This document shows, piece after piece, positions 1 to 9,197 of a stretch of 64,000 nucleotides of DNA (position 1 is the first letter of the stretch; every line of letters begins with the position of its first letter). The position numbers were made by a program, and so were the translations under genes. Below the pieces are notes generated by a model, which was not told the origin of the DNA, made no database searches, and saw only the letters and a list, made by a program, of their open reading frames with translations. The DNA comes from CAYNRA01 sp046293395 (GTDB lineage Bacteria; Bacteroidota; Bacteroidia; Cytophagales; Spirosomataceae): NCBI GenBank assembly GCA_046293395.1, contig JBKBOU010000001.1, forward strand, positions 1,240,001 to 1,304,000, written 5' to 3'.

Positions 1-1224
1 GAAATTGACCAAATCCATCATATCTTGAAAGGCAATATCGCCCCTGCGAAGGCGTATTTTCAGATGAAAATGATGGAAGCCGCAGAGAAACTTGCCTTTG
101 AAGAAGCCCATCAATGCAAATTAAAACTCGAATTTTTAGAAAAATACCAAAGCAAAGCAACGGTTGTCAATCCGGCAATTCAAGATGCCGACGTGTTTAC
201 GATACAGTCCGACGAGCAAACGGCATTCATCAATTATTTAAAAATTATCAACGGAACGATTACGCAAACGCAGACTTTTGAGGCTAAAAAAGTGATTGAG
301 GAAAGTGATGCAGAGATTTTAGCCAGTATCATCTTTGAAACGAGACAAAAATACAACAGCGAAGCACGGGAAATCATCACCAATGTTGAGCTAGAATTGG
401 ATTTTAAAGCAACCGTGACAGTTCCACAAATTGGAGATAAGAAAAAACTGATTGAAATGTCGCTTCGCAATGTCATGTATTTCCGGCATGAAAAAGCCGA
501 GCGAGACGCCATTGCGCAGAGTGGGGCGACTAACCGCCGCGACAGAGTATTGATTAAATTAAAACAGGATTTGCAATTACCAACTTTACCGAGGCATATT
601 GAGTGTTTTGATAATTCCAATATTCAAGGAACAAACCCTGTTTCTGCGATGGTTTGTTTCATGAATGGGCAACCTTCGCCCAGAGATTACCGCCACTACA
701 TACCTCGAACTGTCGTCGGGCCAGATGACTTTGCAACGATGCGCGAAGTTGTGGAACGCCGCTACGCCCGCCTTTTGGAAGAAAAAGCAGATTTGCCCGA
801 TTTAATCATTATTGACGGGGGAAAAGGACAACTTTCTGCTTCGTGTGAGGCACTCAAGGCCGTTGGTTTATACGGCAAAGTTCCGATTATTGGGATTGCT
901 AAACGCTTGGAAGAAATTTATTTTCCGGAAGATACCTTGCCTATTTACATTGACAAGAAATCAGAATCTTTGAAATTAATTCAACGATGCCGCGACGAAG
1001 CCCACCGTTTCGGAATTACACACCATAGAAATAGGCGAAGCCAAAATTTCTTAATCAGCTCATTGGAATCTGCGCCTGGCATTGGAAAAACGACTGCAAC
1101 CAAAGTTTTGAACCACTTCAAGACAATTTCTAGCATCAAAAGTGCGCCTGAAGACGAACTCATCTCTTTGGTTGGTAAAGACAAAGCGAGAAGAATCCAA
1201 GAATTTTTAGCGACAGAAAGTTAA
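1..1224 (+). CDS. uvrC: Excinuclease ABC subunit C, C-terminal part (5' end outside window)
   Basis: The nuclease subunit of UvrABC nucleotide-excision repair, which cuts damaged DNA on both sides of the lesion. The frame is open from base 1, so the start and the N-terminal GIY-YIG domain lie outside the window; 407 residues are visible. A UVR-type helical segment (AEKLAFEEAHQCK) comes first and would contact UvrB. The RNase H-like nuclease domain follows, with its acidic residues in ECFDNSNIQG and IIIDGGKGQL and the histidine in DEAHRFGITHHR. A helix-hairpin-helix region (ESAPGIGKTTATKVL) closes the protein. The stop codon overlaps that of the convergent gene in a shared TTAA. No in-frame lesion is seen. 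Identification is secure. Confidence 0.96.
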   Translation, partial: EIDQIHHILKGNIAPAKAYFQMKMMEAAEKLAFEEAHQCKLKLEFLEKYQSKATVVNPAIQDADVFTIQSDEQTAFINYLKIINGTITQTQTFEAKKVIEESDAEILASIIFETRQKYNSEAREIITNVELELDFKATVTVPQIGDKKKLIEMSLRNVMYFRHEKAERDAIAQSGATNRRDRVLIKLKQDLQLPTLPRHIECFDNSNIQGTNPVSAMVCFMNGQPSPRDYRHYIPRTVVGPDDFATMREVVERRYARLLEEKADLPDLIIIDGGKGQLSASCEALKAVGLYGKVPIIGIAKRLEEIYFPEDTLPIYIDKKSESLKLIQRCRDEAHRFGITHHRNRRSQNFLISSLESAPGIGKTTATKVLNHFKTISSIKSAPEDELISLVGKDKARRIQEFLATES

Positions 1225-1568
1225 GCGAAGAGTTCCTGATATGCCTGTTCGTCAAAACCAACAAGTAACTTTCCGTTGGCTTCCAAGATAGGACGTTTAA
1301 TCATCGAGTTTTGTTTTATCAACCATTCCACGGCAGAAGGCGCATCTGTAATGGATGCTTTTTCTTGGTCAGAGAGCTTTTTATAGGTTGTACCTGCTTT
1401 GTTTAGTAATTTCTCCCAAGATGTAAAAGCGAGCCAAGTCGTTAGTTTTTCAACTGTAATTCCTTGCTTTTTATAATTATGAAATTGGAAGTCAATTTGA
1501 TTTACAGTAAGCCAATCCATGGCTTTTTTTACACTATTGCAATTGGGGATTCCGTAAAGAATAATCAT
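1221..1568 (-). CDS. ArsC/Spx-fold protein of the YffB type
   Basis: A 115-residue thioredoxin-fold protein of the arsenate reductase (ArsC)/Spx superfamily. It opens with ILYGIPNCNSVKKA, where Cys10 sits at the active-site position, and has the family RPIL segment near the C-terminus (KRPILEANGKLLVGF). Wording and length match the YffB/MgsR branch rather than true arsenate reductases, so the substrate is unknown. The frame stays open for 28 more codons upstream, but the family begins at MIILYGIPNC, so the start at 1568 is chosen. It is convergent with uvrC and overlaps it by four bases. No arsenic resistance genes are nearby, which argues against an arsenate-specific role. Confidence 0.85.
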   Translation of the reverse strand: MIILYGIPNCNSVKKAMDWLTVNQIDFQFHNYKKQGITVEKLTTWLAFTSWEKLLNKAGTTYKKLSDQEKASITDAPSAVEWLIKQNSMIKRPILEANGKLLVGFDEQAYQELFA

Positions 1569-1600
1569 TATCAGATGGTATAAGAAGTGTGTCACACGAA

Positions 1601-1626
1601 TTGATAACCAAATTTCGCTAACTTTG
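1601..1626 (+). promoter_or_regulatory. Bacteroidota-type promoter of the thioredoxin-fold lipoprotein gene
   Basis: TAACTTTG at 1619-1626 fits the TAnnTTTG -7 box. A TTG at 1601-1603 is a possible -33 element, with a rather short spacer of 15 bp. The ATG lies 53 bases downstream. Confidence 0.4.
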
Positions 1627-1679
1627 CTCAAATTCAAGTTAAAATTATTCATAAACTATCCATAAAATTCATTCCAAAC

Positions 1680-2927
1680 ATGAAATTTTTGTCCTTAGTT
1701 CTCTCAAGTATTTTGCTATCTATGGGTTGCCAGAGTAAAACAGCCGAATCTGGTTCTTCGACCTCAGCTACACAAAAAGAGGTAAATACCAATGAAATCA
1801 GTTGGGTTTCAGACATTAATCAGGCGTTTGCAGCAGCTAAAGAAGCAAACAAACTGGTTTTCGTTGAATGTTACTCTCCCACGTGTCCGACCTGCCAAAG
1901 CATGGAGCCGTTTTTCAAGGACAAAGAAGTAGCTACTTTTTACAATCAAAATTTTGTGAGTTATAAACTAGATGTAGGTATTGCGGAGCAAGTGAAATTT
2001 TTGAACGATAATAACATATTTTTACCTACGTTTCCTCAATTTTTGTACTTCACACCCGATGGTAAATTAGTGCATCAAGGTGATGTAGTCAATACGGTTG
2101 CTTCGATAAATGCAGCGGGTAAGTTGGCATTGGATGAAACAAAAAGAGCTTCCAGCTATGCCCAACGCTTTCAAAAAGGCGAAAACTCCCTCGATTTCTT
2201 GGTTTCGTATGCTGCTTTTACCATATTGGCAAAAGATACAACGGCGAATCTCCAGGTAGCCAATAAGCTATTCGAGATTTATCCGAAAGATAAAATTGGC
2301 TCCAAAGAAAGCTGGAAAATTACGCGTAAATGTGTGACGGATATCAACAATGGTTTTGCAAAATACTGGTTTGACCATGTTGACGCGGCGGCGGCGTTCG
2401 AGAAAGAAGATGGACACGAAGGATTGCAGAATAATATTTTGGGAGCAATTGTCCAAAATTCACTGTATAGCAAACGTGGATTGAGTTACAACACGGCGGA
2501 ACTCCGAAAAATAAAAACCTTAATGGGTAAAATCGGGGCGGGTGAATACGCCGATGGAGTTACGTGGGAATATGAGATTAAGGCACTTGTACGCGAAAAA
2601 CGAGCGAGTGAATCTTTGGCAATTGGGGAAAGAATGTACGCTAAATACAGAGAGAATCCGATGTCAATTGTGTATATCACCAAGGTTTTCAATGATATTT
2701 ATCCAGACAAAACCTATACGACTTCTGTTAAGAAATGGCTGGATAGCGTGAGAGGTAACATCCAAGCAGATAAAGATTTAGCTGAAATGTATTTTGAATC
2801 TGCTCGATTAAACCAAAAAATGGGGAATTTACCCGTTGCTAGACAAGAGGCACAACAAGCAAGAGATTTGGCGATTAAAGCCAATACGCCGCCTGATAAA
2901 TTTATAAAATTGGTTAATTCGCTTTGA
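1680..2927 (+). CDS. Thioredoxin-fold lipoprotein
   Basis: A 415-residue envelope protein. The first 17 residues form a lipoprotein signal ending in SMGC, with Cys17 as the acylated residue, followed by a Ser/Thr-rich linker. Residues about 40-150 are a thioredoxin-like domain with a CPTC active site (Cys69 and Cys72), a cis-proline region (LPTFPQFLYF) and typical strand order. The C-terminal 250 residues are helical and TPR-like. The likely role is thiol-disulfide exchange in the periplasm, as in other Bacteroidota thioredoxin-family lipoproteins, but the partner is not evident from the neighbours. It has its own promoter and ends at a strong bidirectional terminator. Confidence 0.8.
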   Translation: MKFLSLVLSSILLSMGCQSKTAESGSSTSATQKEVNTNEISWVSDINQAFAAAKEANKLVFVECYSPTCPTCQSMEPFFKDKEVATFYNQNFVSYKLDVGIAEQVKFLNDNNIFLPTFPQFLYFTPDGKLVHQGDVVNTVASINAAGKLALDETKRASSYAQRFQKGENSLDFLVSYAAFTILAKDTTANLQVANKLFEIYPKDKIGSKESWKITRKCVTDINNGFAKYWFDHVDAAAAFEKEDGHEGLQNNILGAIVQNSLYSKRGLSYNTAELRKIKTLMGKIGAGEYADGVTWEYEIKALVREKRASESLAIGERMYAKYRENPMSIVYITKVFNDIYPDKTYTTSVKKWLDSVRGNIQADKDLAEMYFESARLNQKMGNLPVARQEAQQARDLAIKANTPPDKFIKLVNSL

Positions 2928-2936
2928 TAAAATCCT

Positions 2937-2979
2937 AAAAAAAGGCTCTTTCATAAATGAAAGAGCCTTTTTTTATTTT
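2937..2979. terminator. Bidirectional rho-independent terminator
   Basis: The stem GGCTCTTTCAT/ATGAAAGAGCC has a short loop, an A-tract on the left and a T-tract on the right. It serves the thioredoxin-fold gene on the plus strand and ridA on the minus strand; its right edge covers the ridA stop codon. Confidence 0.9.
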
Positions 2980-3341
2980 ACGGCAATTACCGAAATTTCG
3001 ACATTGACATCTCTTGGTAACTTCGCTACTTGAACCGTTTCTCTTGCAGGTGGATTTTCTGAAAAATACGTACCATACACTTCATTAACAGTCGCGAAAT
3101 CGTCCATATTTTTCAAGAAAATACTCGATTTTACAATATGAGCGAATGTAAGTCCGGCGGCTTCAAGAATATGACCAATGTTTTTCATCACTTGGTCGGT
3201 CTCAGCTGCGATATCGCCAGCCGTAGCTAATTCTAATGCGATTTGTCCGGACACATACAACGTGCCATTCACTAAAACAGCTTGACTGTACGGCCCTATT
3301 GGCGCGGGTGCGTTGGGGGAAAAAATGATTTCTTTTGCCAT
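2973..3341 (-). CDS. ridA: RidA family enamine/imine deaminase
   Basis: A 122-residue protein of the YjgF/YER057c/UK114 family, which hydrolyses reactive enamine/imine intermediates from PLP enzymes (for example 2-aminoacrylate) to keto acids and ammonia in the cytoplasm. The family landmarks are in place: APAPIGPYSQAV near the N-terminus, LYVSGQI, and the conserved arginine in PPARETVQVAKLP (Arg100, equivalent to Arg105 of the canonical enzyme), followed by EISVIAV with Glu116. Full length for a trimeric RidA. It is convergent with the thioredoxin-fold lipoprotein gene and stands alone on this strand. Confidence 0.95.
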   Translation of the reverse strand: MAKEIIFSPNAPAPIGPYSQAVLVNGTLYVSGQIALELATAGDIAAETDQVMKNIGHILEAAGLTFAHIVKSSIFLKNMDDFATVNEVYGTYFSENPPARETVQVAKLPRDVNVEISVIAVK

Positions 3342-3346
3342 TCGTT

Positions 3347-3377
3347 TTGAGAATTTAGGGATTTGCCTTTAGTTTTG
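3347..3377 (+). promoter_or_regulatory. Bacteroidota-type promoter of the TIGR04282 gene
   Basis: TTG at 3347-3349 and TAGTTTTG at 3370-3377 are separated by 20 bp, a good match to the phylum consensus. The GTG start lies 23 bases downstream, so the leader is very short. Confidence 0.55.
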
Positions 3378-3400
3378 TCACAAATCTAAGCATATCCCAA

Positions 3401-4021
3401 GTGAACGCCATCATCATTTTTGTAAAAAATCCCGAATTGGGTAAAGTAAAAACACGGCTTGCAGCTACAATTGGCCCAGTGAAAGCACTCGCCATCTACA
3501 AGTTTCTCATGCAACACACACGCGAAGTCACGTCTCAGGCTGATGCAGATAAATACCTATTTTATTCCAATAAGATTGAAGAATCTGACGAATGGTCTAG
3601 TCTGGTTTTCCATAAACTTGTACAGCACGAAAGTAGCGATTTGGGGACAAAAATGTATGCCGCATTCACGCATTTATTACGTCATGGATATAAAAAAGTA
3701 CTCATCGTCGGAAGTGATTGCTTGGAGCTTTCACCGGGAATTATTTCTACGGCATGGGAACATTTGGAAGGCGACTCGGCTGTTATTGGTCCAGCAGAGG
3801 ACGGCGGATACTATGCAATTGGTTTTCGGTTTCAAGGAGAAAATGCCTGCGACTTACAAACACTTGAGAAAGTCTTTTTGGGGAAACAATGGAGCCACCA
3901 TGCTGTATTTGATGAAGCCTGTGATACACTAAAGAAAGAACAAAAAAGCTTTGCATTACTTCCTACGCTAAATGATGTAGATGAAGAAGAGGATGTCAAA
4001 TCTATCCTTCATCTATTTTAA
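3401..4021 (+). CDS. TIGR04282-type glycosyltransferase (DUF2064)
   Basis: A 206-residue protein with the nucleotidyltransferase/GT-A-like fold of the TIGR04282 (DUF2064) family. Landmarks are the N-terminal IIFVKNPELGKVKTRLAA, in which Lys and Arg contact the nucleotide, then VLIVGSDCLEL with the metal-binding aspartate, and IGPAEDGGYYAIGF. The family is found next to radical-SAM and glycosyltransferase genes and in arsenosugar clusters, and is generally thought to transfer a sugar; the acceptor here is unknown because no such partner is adjacent. The start is GTG; no ATG occurs before the conserved N-terminal strand, so GTG is well supported. It ends just before a perfect 13-bp hairpin. Confidence 0.87.
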   Translation: MNAIIIFVKNPELGKVKTRLAATIGPVKALAIYKFLMQHTREVTSQADADKYLFYSNKIEESDEWSSLVFHKLVQHESSDLGTKMYAAFTHLLRHGYKKVLIVGSDCLELSPGIISTAWEHLEGDSAVIGPAEDGGYYAIGFRFQGENACDLQTLEKVFLGKQWSHHAVFDEACDTLKKEQKSFALLPTLNDVDEEEDVKSILHLF

Positions 4022-4025
4022 AAAA

Positions 4026-4258
4026 CAATGCCCAACTAGAGACCTAGTTGGGCGTTTGATTAGAAGGCACGCAATCGGTTTAGTTTCTTTTGTTTTTCAT
4101 GCGACGAAAAACGAATATCTCAAAACTCGACTCTTTTTGTATTTTCTCAAGTGGTTATTCAAAACTACACAAAACCCCTATTGAGGGGTTAACAAATTTC
4201 GCGCATCTCGTGCCACATTTCCGTCATTAAAAATAACTCATTCATTATCAATAATTTA
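4026..4258 (-). ncRNA. Candidate structured RNA, copy 1
   Basis: Left copy of a diverged direct repeat (partner 4588-4826). On the minus strand it contains, in order, a GGGG hairpin (4173-4190, AACCCC/GGGGTT), an AT hairpin (4092-4112, GTTTTTC/GAAAAAC around ATGCGAC) and a 13-bp terminator-like stem (4026-4055) followed by a T-tract. Compared with copy 2, the terminator pair A4034-T4047 has become G-C, a compensatory change. The same stem probably also ends the plus-strand gene finishing at 4021. That it is a transcribed RNA is inferred; a duplicated 3' UTR is the alternative. Confidence 0.35.
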
Positions 4259-4274
4259 CATACAGACCCAAAAA

Positions 4275-4484
4275 TCACTTTGCTACAAAAATCTCTATTT
4301 TAGAGACAAAACTATAAATGCTATCTGGACAATTAAGTAACCTTTGCCTTATAAATTCCTCAACTTTAAACAACTTTTGAATAAATCTGACCATTCTTTG
4401 GTGTGCTTTATCTCTATTTACAAAACCTTGATGACGCGTAGCATGAGTATAAAATATTTCTGCGTACCTCTCTCCATTGTCTAG
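4275..4484 (-). pseudogene. Short ORF or gene remnant between the two RNA-like repeats
   Basis: An open frame of 69 codons ends at 4275. It reads as plausible protein (for example RYAEIFYTHATRHQGF and QRMVRFIQKLFKVEEF) and is rich in basic and aromatic residues, but it has no start codon at its upstream end; the first ATG is internal, at the methionine of QRMVRF. A stop at 4485-4487 cuts it off upstream. It could be the 3' remnant of a lost gene that once preceded repeat copy 1. I recognise no family. Confidence 0.3.
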
Positions 4485-4587
4485 TTAGAATTATCAGAAA
4501 ATAGATAGCTTGAAATTATTTTGGGCTAGGAATACGCGGAAAAATGAACAGAAAATACGAGAATATACCTCACTTTTTGACATAAAA

Positions 4588-4826
4588 AACGCCCAGCTAG
4601 AAGACTAGCTAGGCGTTTGGTTAGAAGGCACGTAAATCGGTTTAGTTTCTTTTGTTTTTCATGCGACGAAAAACAAATATGTCAGAACTCGACTCTTTTT
4701 GTCTTATTTCTAAGTGGACGCATAAAAGTACATAAAACCCCTATTTAGGTGTTAGCAAATTTCACGCATTTGATACCACATTTTCATTACAAAATACAAC
4801 GTGCTTATTATCAATATTTTAAATTA
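4588..4826 (-). ncRNA. Candidate structured RNA, copy 2 (3' region of the hybrid regulator gene)
   Basis: Right copy of the repeat, directly after the stop of the hybrid sensor/regulator gene on the minus strand. It keeps the three hairpins: a weaker one at 4735-4753, GTTTTTC/GAAAAAC at 4654-4674 (identical to copy 1), and a 12-pair stem with one mismatch at 4588-4617 followed by TTTTTT on the minus strand, a strong terminator. It could be the 3' UTR of the regulator mRNA, a small RNA processed from it, or an independent small RNA. Confidence 0.4.
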
Positions 4827-4844
4827 CTAAAAAAAGCATAAAAA

Positions 4845-7800
4845 CTATTCATCTGTCTGGCAAATCTCCATAAACTCCGAAGGTGAGACACTGTATTTCT
4901 CTTGGAATACTTTGGAAAAATAGCTTAAATTTTGAAATCCTACGTTGTATGCAGCATCCGAGACACTTTCTACTTCTAGGTTTCTGAATAAACTTTCTGC
5001 CTTAGACAGCCTAAAATCTCTCAAATATTCAACTACAGTCACACCAAGTAAGGCACGCAGTTTTCGTAAAAGTTGAGAATTACTCATGTTCATTTCTTCA
5101 CTAAATTTATCGACATTAAACTGAGCATCCATGTAATTTCCCTCCAATACGCTGTTCAAACGTTCAATAAATGCCTTATCAATTCGGGATAGTTTAGGAG
5201 ATTTCGCGACGGTAGTGAGTGGTTTTTTCTTAAAGAAATCCCGTGCTTTATCTCGTTGCAATAATAAATTCGTGACTTTCAACTTTAGGTGATTTACGGC
5301 AAAAGGTTTCACCAAATAATCGATAACTCCTTTTTGAAGACTTTCTATCTGTACCTTTTCGTCCACCTTGGCTGTCAACATAACAACAGGAATATGGCTT
5401 GTTCGTTCGTCTTGAAGAAGAACATCCACCATTTGCATCCCATTCATGGTGGGCATCATCAGGTCTGTTAGAATTAAATCCGGTATGTATTCGAAAGCTT
5501 TTTCGATTCCTTCTACCCCGTTTTCAGCGCAAATAATCGTGTATTCTTGCTCAAAAACATCTCGAATCAGCCAGCGAATATCCGGATTATCATCGACAAT
5601 CAGAAGGGTATTTTTCTGTTTCTCATCTGCAACCTTCTCTAAATATTCTTCTTCGACTGCGTCTCCAGATACTTCTTTGTACAAATCTTCAACATCTGTG
5701 GGTGAAGAATTGACTTGCGTGTTTATTTCTACTTGTTGTGGATATACGTATTGAACTGGCAATTTAATGACGAAGCTTGTACCTACTTTGTACTCACTTT
5801 TTACAGAAATTGTCCCATTGAGTAACGTAACTAACTCCTTAACAAGCGTAAGACCAATGCCTGTGCCTTCTACTACTTTTCCTTCATTTTGAACTATTCG
5901 AAAGAAACGGTTAAAAATATGTGGTAAATCTTCCTCCTTGATACCAATTCCAGTGTCATCAATTCGGATAGAAAGACATTCTTTTCCCATAGTTTGTGTG
6001 ACCCCAATGGTCAGATTCACTTGTCCATCCGGTTTTGTAAACTTAAATGCATTGGATAACAGATTGACAATGATTTTTTCTAGTTTATCAGCATCGAGTA
6101 ATAACCACTGAGGGATAGAAGGTTTTGTGACCTCAAAGTGTATTTGTTTGTTCTCTGCCAACGGTTGAAAAAGTTGCGCGAGCTGACCTACAAAAGCAGA
6201 AACTTCCATGGGTTTCAAGTCCAAATCTGCCTTACTTGCCTCAAGTTTAGACAAATCCAATAGCTGATTAGTCAGATTTAAAAGTCGCTTTGCATGTCTT
6301 CGAATCACTTTGGTGTGTTGGCTACTTTGGTCATTTAAACGTTCAACGGCGCCAATGATTAATGTCAGAGGCGTACGAAATTCATGCGAAATACTGGTAA
6401 AAAACGAAGTTTTCAAATCATTCAACTCGGATAACCTTTCAGATTCCTTTTGTTCAAAAAGTAATCTTTGTTGCAAGAGAAGCCTCTGGGTTTGAACTCG
6501 ATATAACCAAGTTAAAGCACCAATGAATAAAATAAAGTAAACAAAATAGGCAAAGTTTGAAAGATAAAAAGGCGGATAAATCGTAAAGGTAAAGATGCGC
6601 GGCGCACTCCAATTTTCACCATCCGTTGAACCTATGATTTCAAGCCTGTATGTCTCTGGAGCTAGATTAGAGAAGTTTAGCGAGCGACCTTCTAGTTTTA
6701 CCCAATCATCTGTGATACCTTCCATTCGGTATTTAAACTGATTTTTAGCTGGATTACTGTAGTCCATAACAGCTAAATCGAAGGAGATTTGATTCTGATT
6801 ATTCATCAGTTTTAATTCATTCAAATATTCAATAGACATCGGTACATCAGTATCTGTTGACTCGAGTTCAGTCTGAATGACTTCGTTATTTACCCACATT
6901 CGAACAATTTGAACCGATGGTTTCTGAGTTTTTTTCTCCACTTGCAGCGGATTAAACCGGTTGACTCCATTCACTCCTCCAAAAAGTAGTTCACCAGTAG
7001 GTGACTTTGCGTACGAATACGTATTAAATTCGTCGTCTTGGAGACCATCTCGTTTTGTATAACTTTTGGCACGCAACGTTCTTGGATTAATCTTGGAGAT
7101 ACCATAGTTTGTACTTGCCCAAATATTCTTTTGGTTGTCTGTAACCATGCCATAAACTACAAGATTGAGAAGTCCATTTTTCTTGTCAATTACCTCAAAG
7201 GTTTCCTTTTGTTTATCCATACGAACAATACCGCCGCCTCTGGTAGAAATCCAAAGGTATTTATCCGGCTGCAAGGGGTCATCTAAAGTAGAGCTAATGA
7301 AATTCGAAGGCAGACTAGACAAATCACTTGGCTTACTGTCGAACAGCTTGATTTTCAGGGCTTTACCATTTCTTTTTACACGTATTAATCCTGAGCGTGT
7401 ACCTACCCAAAGCGTTCTATCGGCAGACTCATATAAAGAATAAACATCTTTGTTGATTCCTTTTTTTGTCAAAATTTTGTCAAAGGAATATTTCTCAAAT
7501 TTCTCTTGTTTGGGGATAAACCGGAGCAAATACCCGTTCGTAGATGCCATCCATAAGGAACCGTCTTTTACTTGTAAAAAACTACCTCCGGATTCTTTGA
7601 TAAATCGTTCAATCGGGATACGATATTGTTTAAGCAGCTTCCAATCTCTTGTATAATTTGCTAGATAGAATGTTTTTTCTGGATATTTTTTTCTACTTTC
7701 TGCATCTGTGACCTGAGAGCCAATCAGCCAAAAACTAGTATCTGATGCATCTTGAAGTAAACCCAGGTGTAAATTATATTTGGTTTGAAGTGGCTTTGGA

Positions 7801-9014
7801 TTTTCATAACCATTTGTACGCAGCGCAACAAAAAAGTTAAGCCGATTATTCAGATATACATTCCCATTTTTATCTTCAAATAGAGAATAAGCTGGATTTT
7901 TATCATTAATCGTCTGAAAGCCTCTTTTAGAAATGGCAACTTTTCGTATTCCGAATCCGACAGTACCAATCCAGAATGTACCGTTTGCATCTTCATACAT
8001 ACTCGAAGGCCAAGTCGTATTGGCATCAAAGGGAATTGGAGTAGATTTAAACGTATGTATTTTTTTCGCACGCAGAAGTTCTTCAGGGTCAAAAGAGTAA
8101 AAATCTCCTTCAAAGAAAAGGTGGATTCTTCCATCTTTTGATAAAAATGTATAGCGAATATCTGAAGGAACGGAAGAAATATCAATATTTCCTACCTGAC
8201 CTTTTGCATCGACGACTACCAACTTATCTTTACGAACTCCCCAGAAACGCCCTGATTTATCACGCACAAACTGCTGATAACTCCAGGCAAAATACTCCCA
8301 ATTCAATGCTAAACCTGCCTTTTCATTCATATTTTTGGCTATGAGAAGTGCCTTTGTGGAAGATGGTTTCTTCCAATTGGAATCAAATAATCCGATACCA
8401 CAGGCAATTTTAACAGAACCATTGGAATCAAAAAAGAAGTCAAGAATAGGACAACTGTATTTTTCGAGGTCAAATAATTTGGTAACGCGTACTTCTTTGG
8501 TAAAATCAATGGAGAAGGGAAAACCTTCTTTTTTGTTCATGTAGTCAGGAAGTTCAATCAGAAAAACTTCACCGGTATAGGTTCCCACCCAGATTCGTCC
8601 ATCTGGCGCTTCCTTTATTTTTTTGATGTAAACAGCCTCATTTCGTGCCGAGGTAAGCATGATTTTATAGAAACGTCGCCTTTTTACATCGAATAAATTG
8701 AGGCCATTGACATCTGTTCCCGCCCAAATTCTTTTTTTGGAGTCTAGGAATAAAGACGTAACCGTATTTCCAGAAATACTGTAGGGGTTTGCGCGGTCAT
8801 AAAGATAACTATCAAAAGAGTAGCCATCATAGCGATTGAGGCCGTCTTTTGTTCCTATCCAGAAGAAACCTTTTTCGTCTTGAATAAGGTCATAAACCAT
8901 CCCTTGAGAAAGCCCATCTGAGGTTGTCAAGGTCTCCCAAAGCCCTTCATTTGAGCTTGTGGCGAATGTTTTTGAGCTAACAAATATGAATAATAGTACA
9001 ACTAATTGCCTCAC
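4845..9014 (-). CDS. Hybrid two-component sensor/regulator (propeller, histidine kinase, receiver, AraC)
   Basis: A 1389-residue one-piece signalling protein. After a signal peptide (residues 1-18) come about 700 residues of two-component-regulator propeller repeats (for example GLSQGMVYDLIQDEKGFFWIG), a Y_Y_Y domain near 745-800, and one membrane span near 814-838. Then follow a HisKA domain with H-box SHEFRTPL (phospho-histidine His877), HATPase boxes (NLLSNAFKFT, DDTGIGI, GTGIGLTLV near 1050), a receiver with DLMMP (phospho-aspartate Asp1184) and KPF, and an AraC helix-turn-helix in the last 95 residues. Such proteins sense periplasmic ligands, usually glycan fragments, and activate polysaccharide loci. 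No SusC/SusD or glycosidase gene adjoins it, so its target is not evident. All catalytic residues are present. Confidence 0.95.
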   Translation of the reverse strand: MRQLVVLLFIFVSSKTFATSSNEGLWETLTTSDGLSQGMVYDLIQDEKGFFWIGTKDGLNRYDGYSFDSYLYDRANPYSISGNTVTSLFLDSKKRIWAGTDVNGLNLFDVKRRRFYKIMLTSARNEAVYIKKIKEAPDGRIWVGTYTGEVFLIELPDYMNKKEGFPFSIDFTKEVRVTKLFDLEKYSCPILDFFFDSNGSVKIACGIGLFDSNWKKPSSTKALLIAKNMNEKAGLALNWEYFAWSYQQFVRDKSGRFWGVRKDKLVVVDAKGQVGNIDISSVPSDIRYTFLSKDGRIHLFFEGDFYSFDPEELLRAKKIHTFKSTPIPFDANTTWPSSMYEDANGTFWIGTVGFGIRKVAISKRGFQTINDKNPAYSLFEDKNGNVYLNNRLNFFVALRTNGYENPKPLQTKYNLHLGLLQDASDTSFWLIGSQVTDAESRKKYPEKTFYLANYTRDWKLLKQYRIPIERFIKESGGSFLQVKDGSLWMASTNGYLLRFIPKQEKFEKYSFDKILTKKGINKDVYSLYESADRTLWVGTRSGLIRVKRNGKALKIKLFDSKPSDLSSLPSNFISSTLDDPLQPDKYLWISTRGGGIVRMDKQKETFEVIDKKNGLLNLVVYGMVTDNQKNIWASTNYGISKINPRTLRAKSYTKRDGLQDDEFNTYSYAKSPTGELLFGGVNGVNRFNPLQVEKKTQKPSVQIVRMWVNNEVIQTELESTDTDVPMSIEYLNELKLMNNQNQISFDLAVMDYSNPAKNQFKYRMEGITDDWVKLEGRSLNFSNLAPETYRLEIIGSTDGENWSAPRIFTFTIYPPFYLSNFAYFVYFILFIGALTWLYRVQTQRLLLQQRLLFEQKESERLSELNDLKTSFFTSISHEFRTPLTLIIGAVERLNDQSSQHTKVIRRHAKRLLNLTNQLLDLSKLEASKADLDLKPMEVSAFVGQLAQLFQPLAENKQIHFEVTKPSIPQWLLLDADKLEKIIVNLLSNAFKFTKPDGQVNLTIGVTQTMGKECLSIRIDDTGIGIKEEDLPHIFNRFFRIVQNEGKVVEGTGIGLTLVKELVTLLNGTISVKSEYKVGTSFVIKLPVQYVYPQQVEINTQVNSSPTDVEDLYKEVSGDAVEEEYLEKVADEKQKNTLLIVDDNPDIRWLIRDVFEQEYTIICAENGVEGIEKAFEYIPDLILTDLMMPTMNGMQMVDVLLQDERTSHIPVVMLTAKVDEKVQIESLQKGVIDYLVKPFAVNHLKLKVTNLLLQRDKARDFFKKKPLTTVAKSPKLSRIDKAFIERLNSVLEGNYMDAQFNVDKFSEEMNMSNSQLLRKLRALLGVTVVEYLRDFRLSKAESLFRNLEVESVSDAAYNVGFQNLSYFSKVFQEKYSVSPSEFMEICQTDE

Positions 9015-9197
9015 AAAAAAGAATTTTACCGATGAATAAATGTCTGTTTAGGAAAGACTTTATCAAATAAAATGCGGGACAACTCTCTATACAACTAAAA
9101 AAATATGATTTCGATTATCAAATTTATGATTTTATATGTGCAAATAAAAATTAGACACTAAATCCATTTGATTGTCCGCTTATTTTTACTCAGTGGG

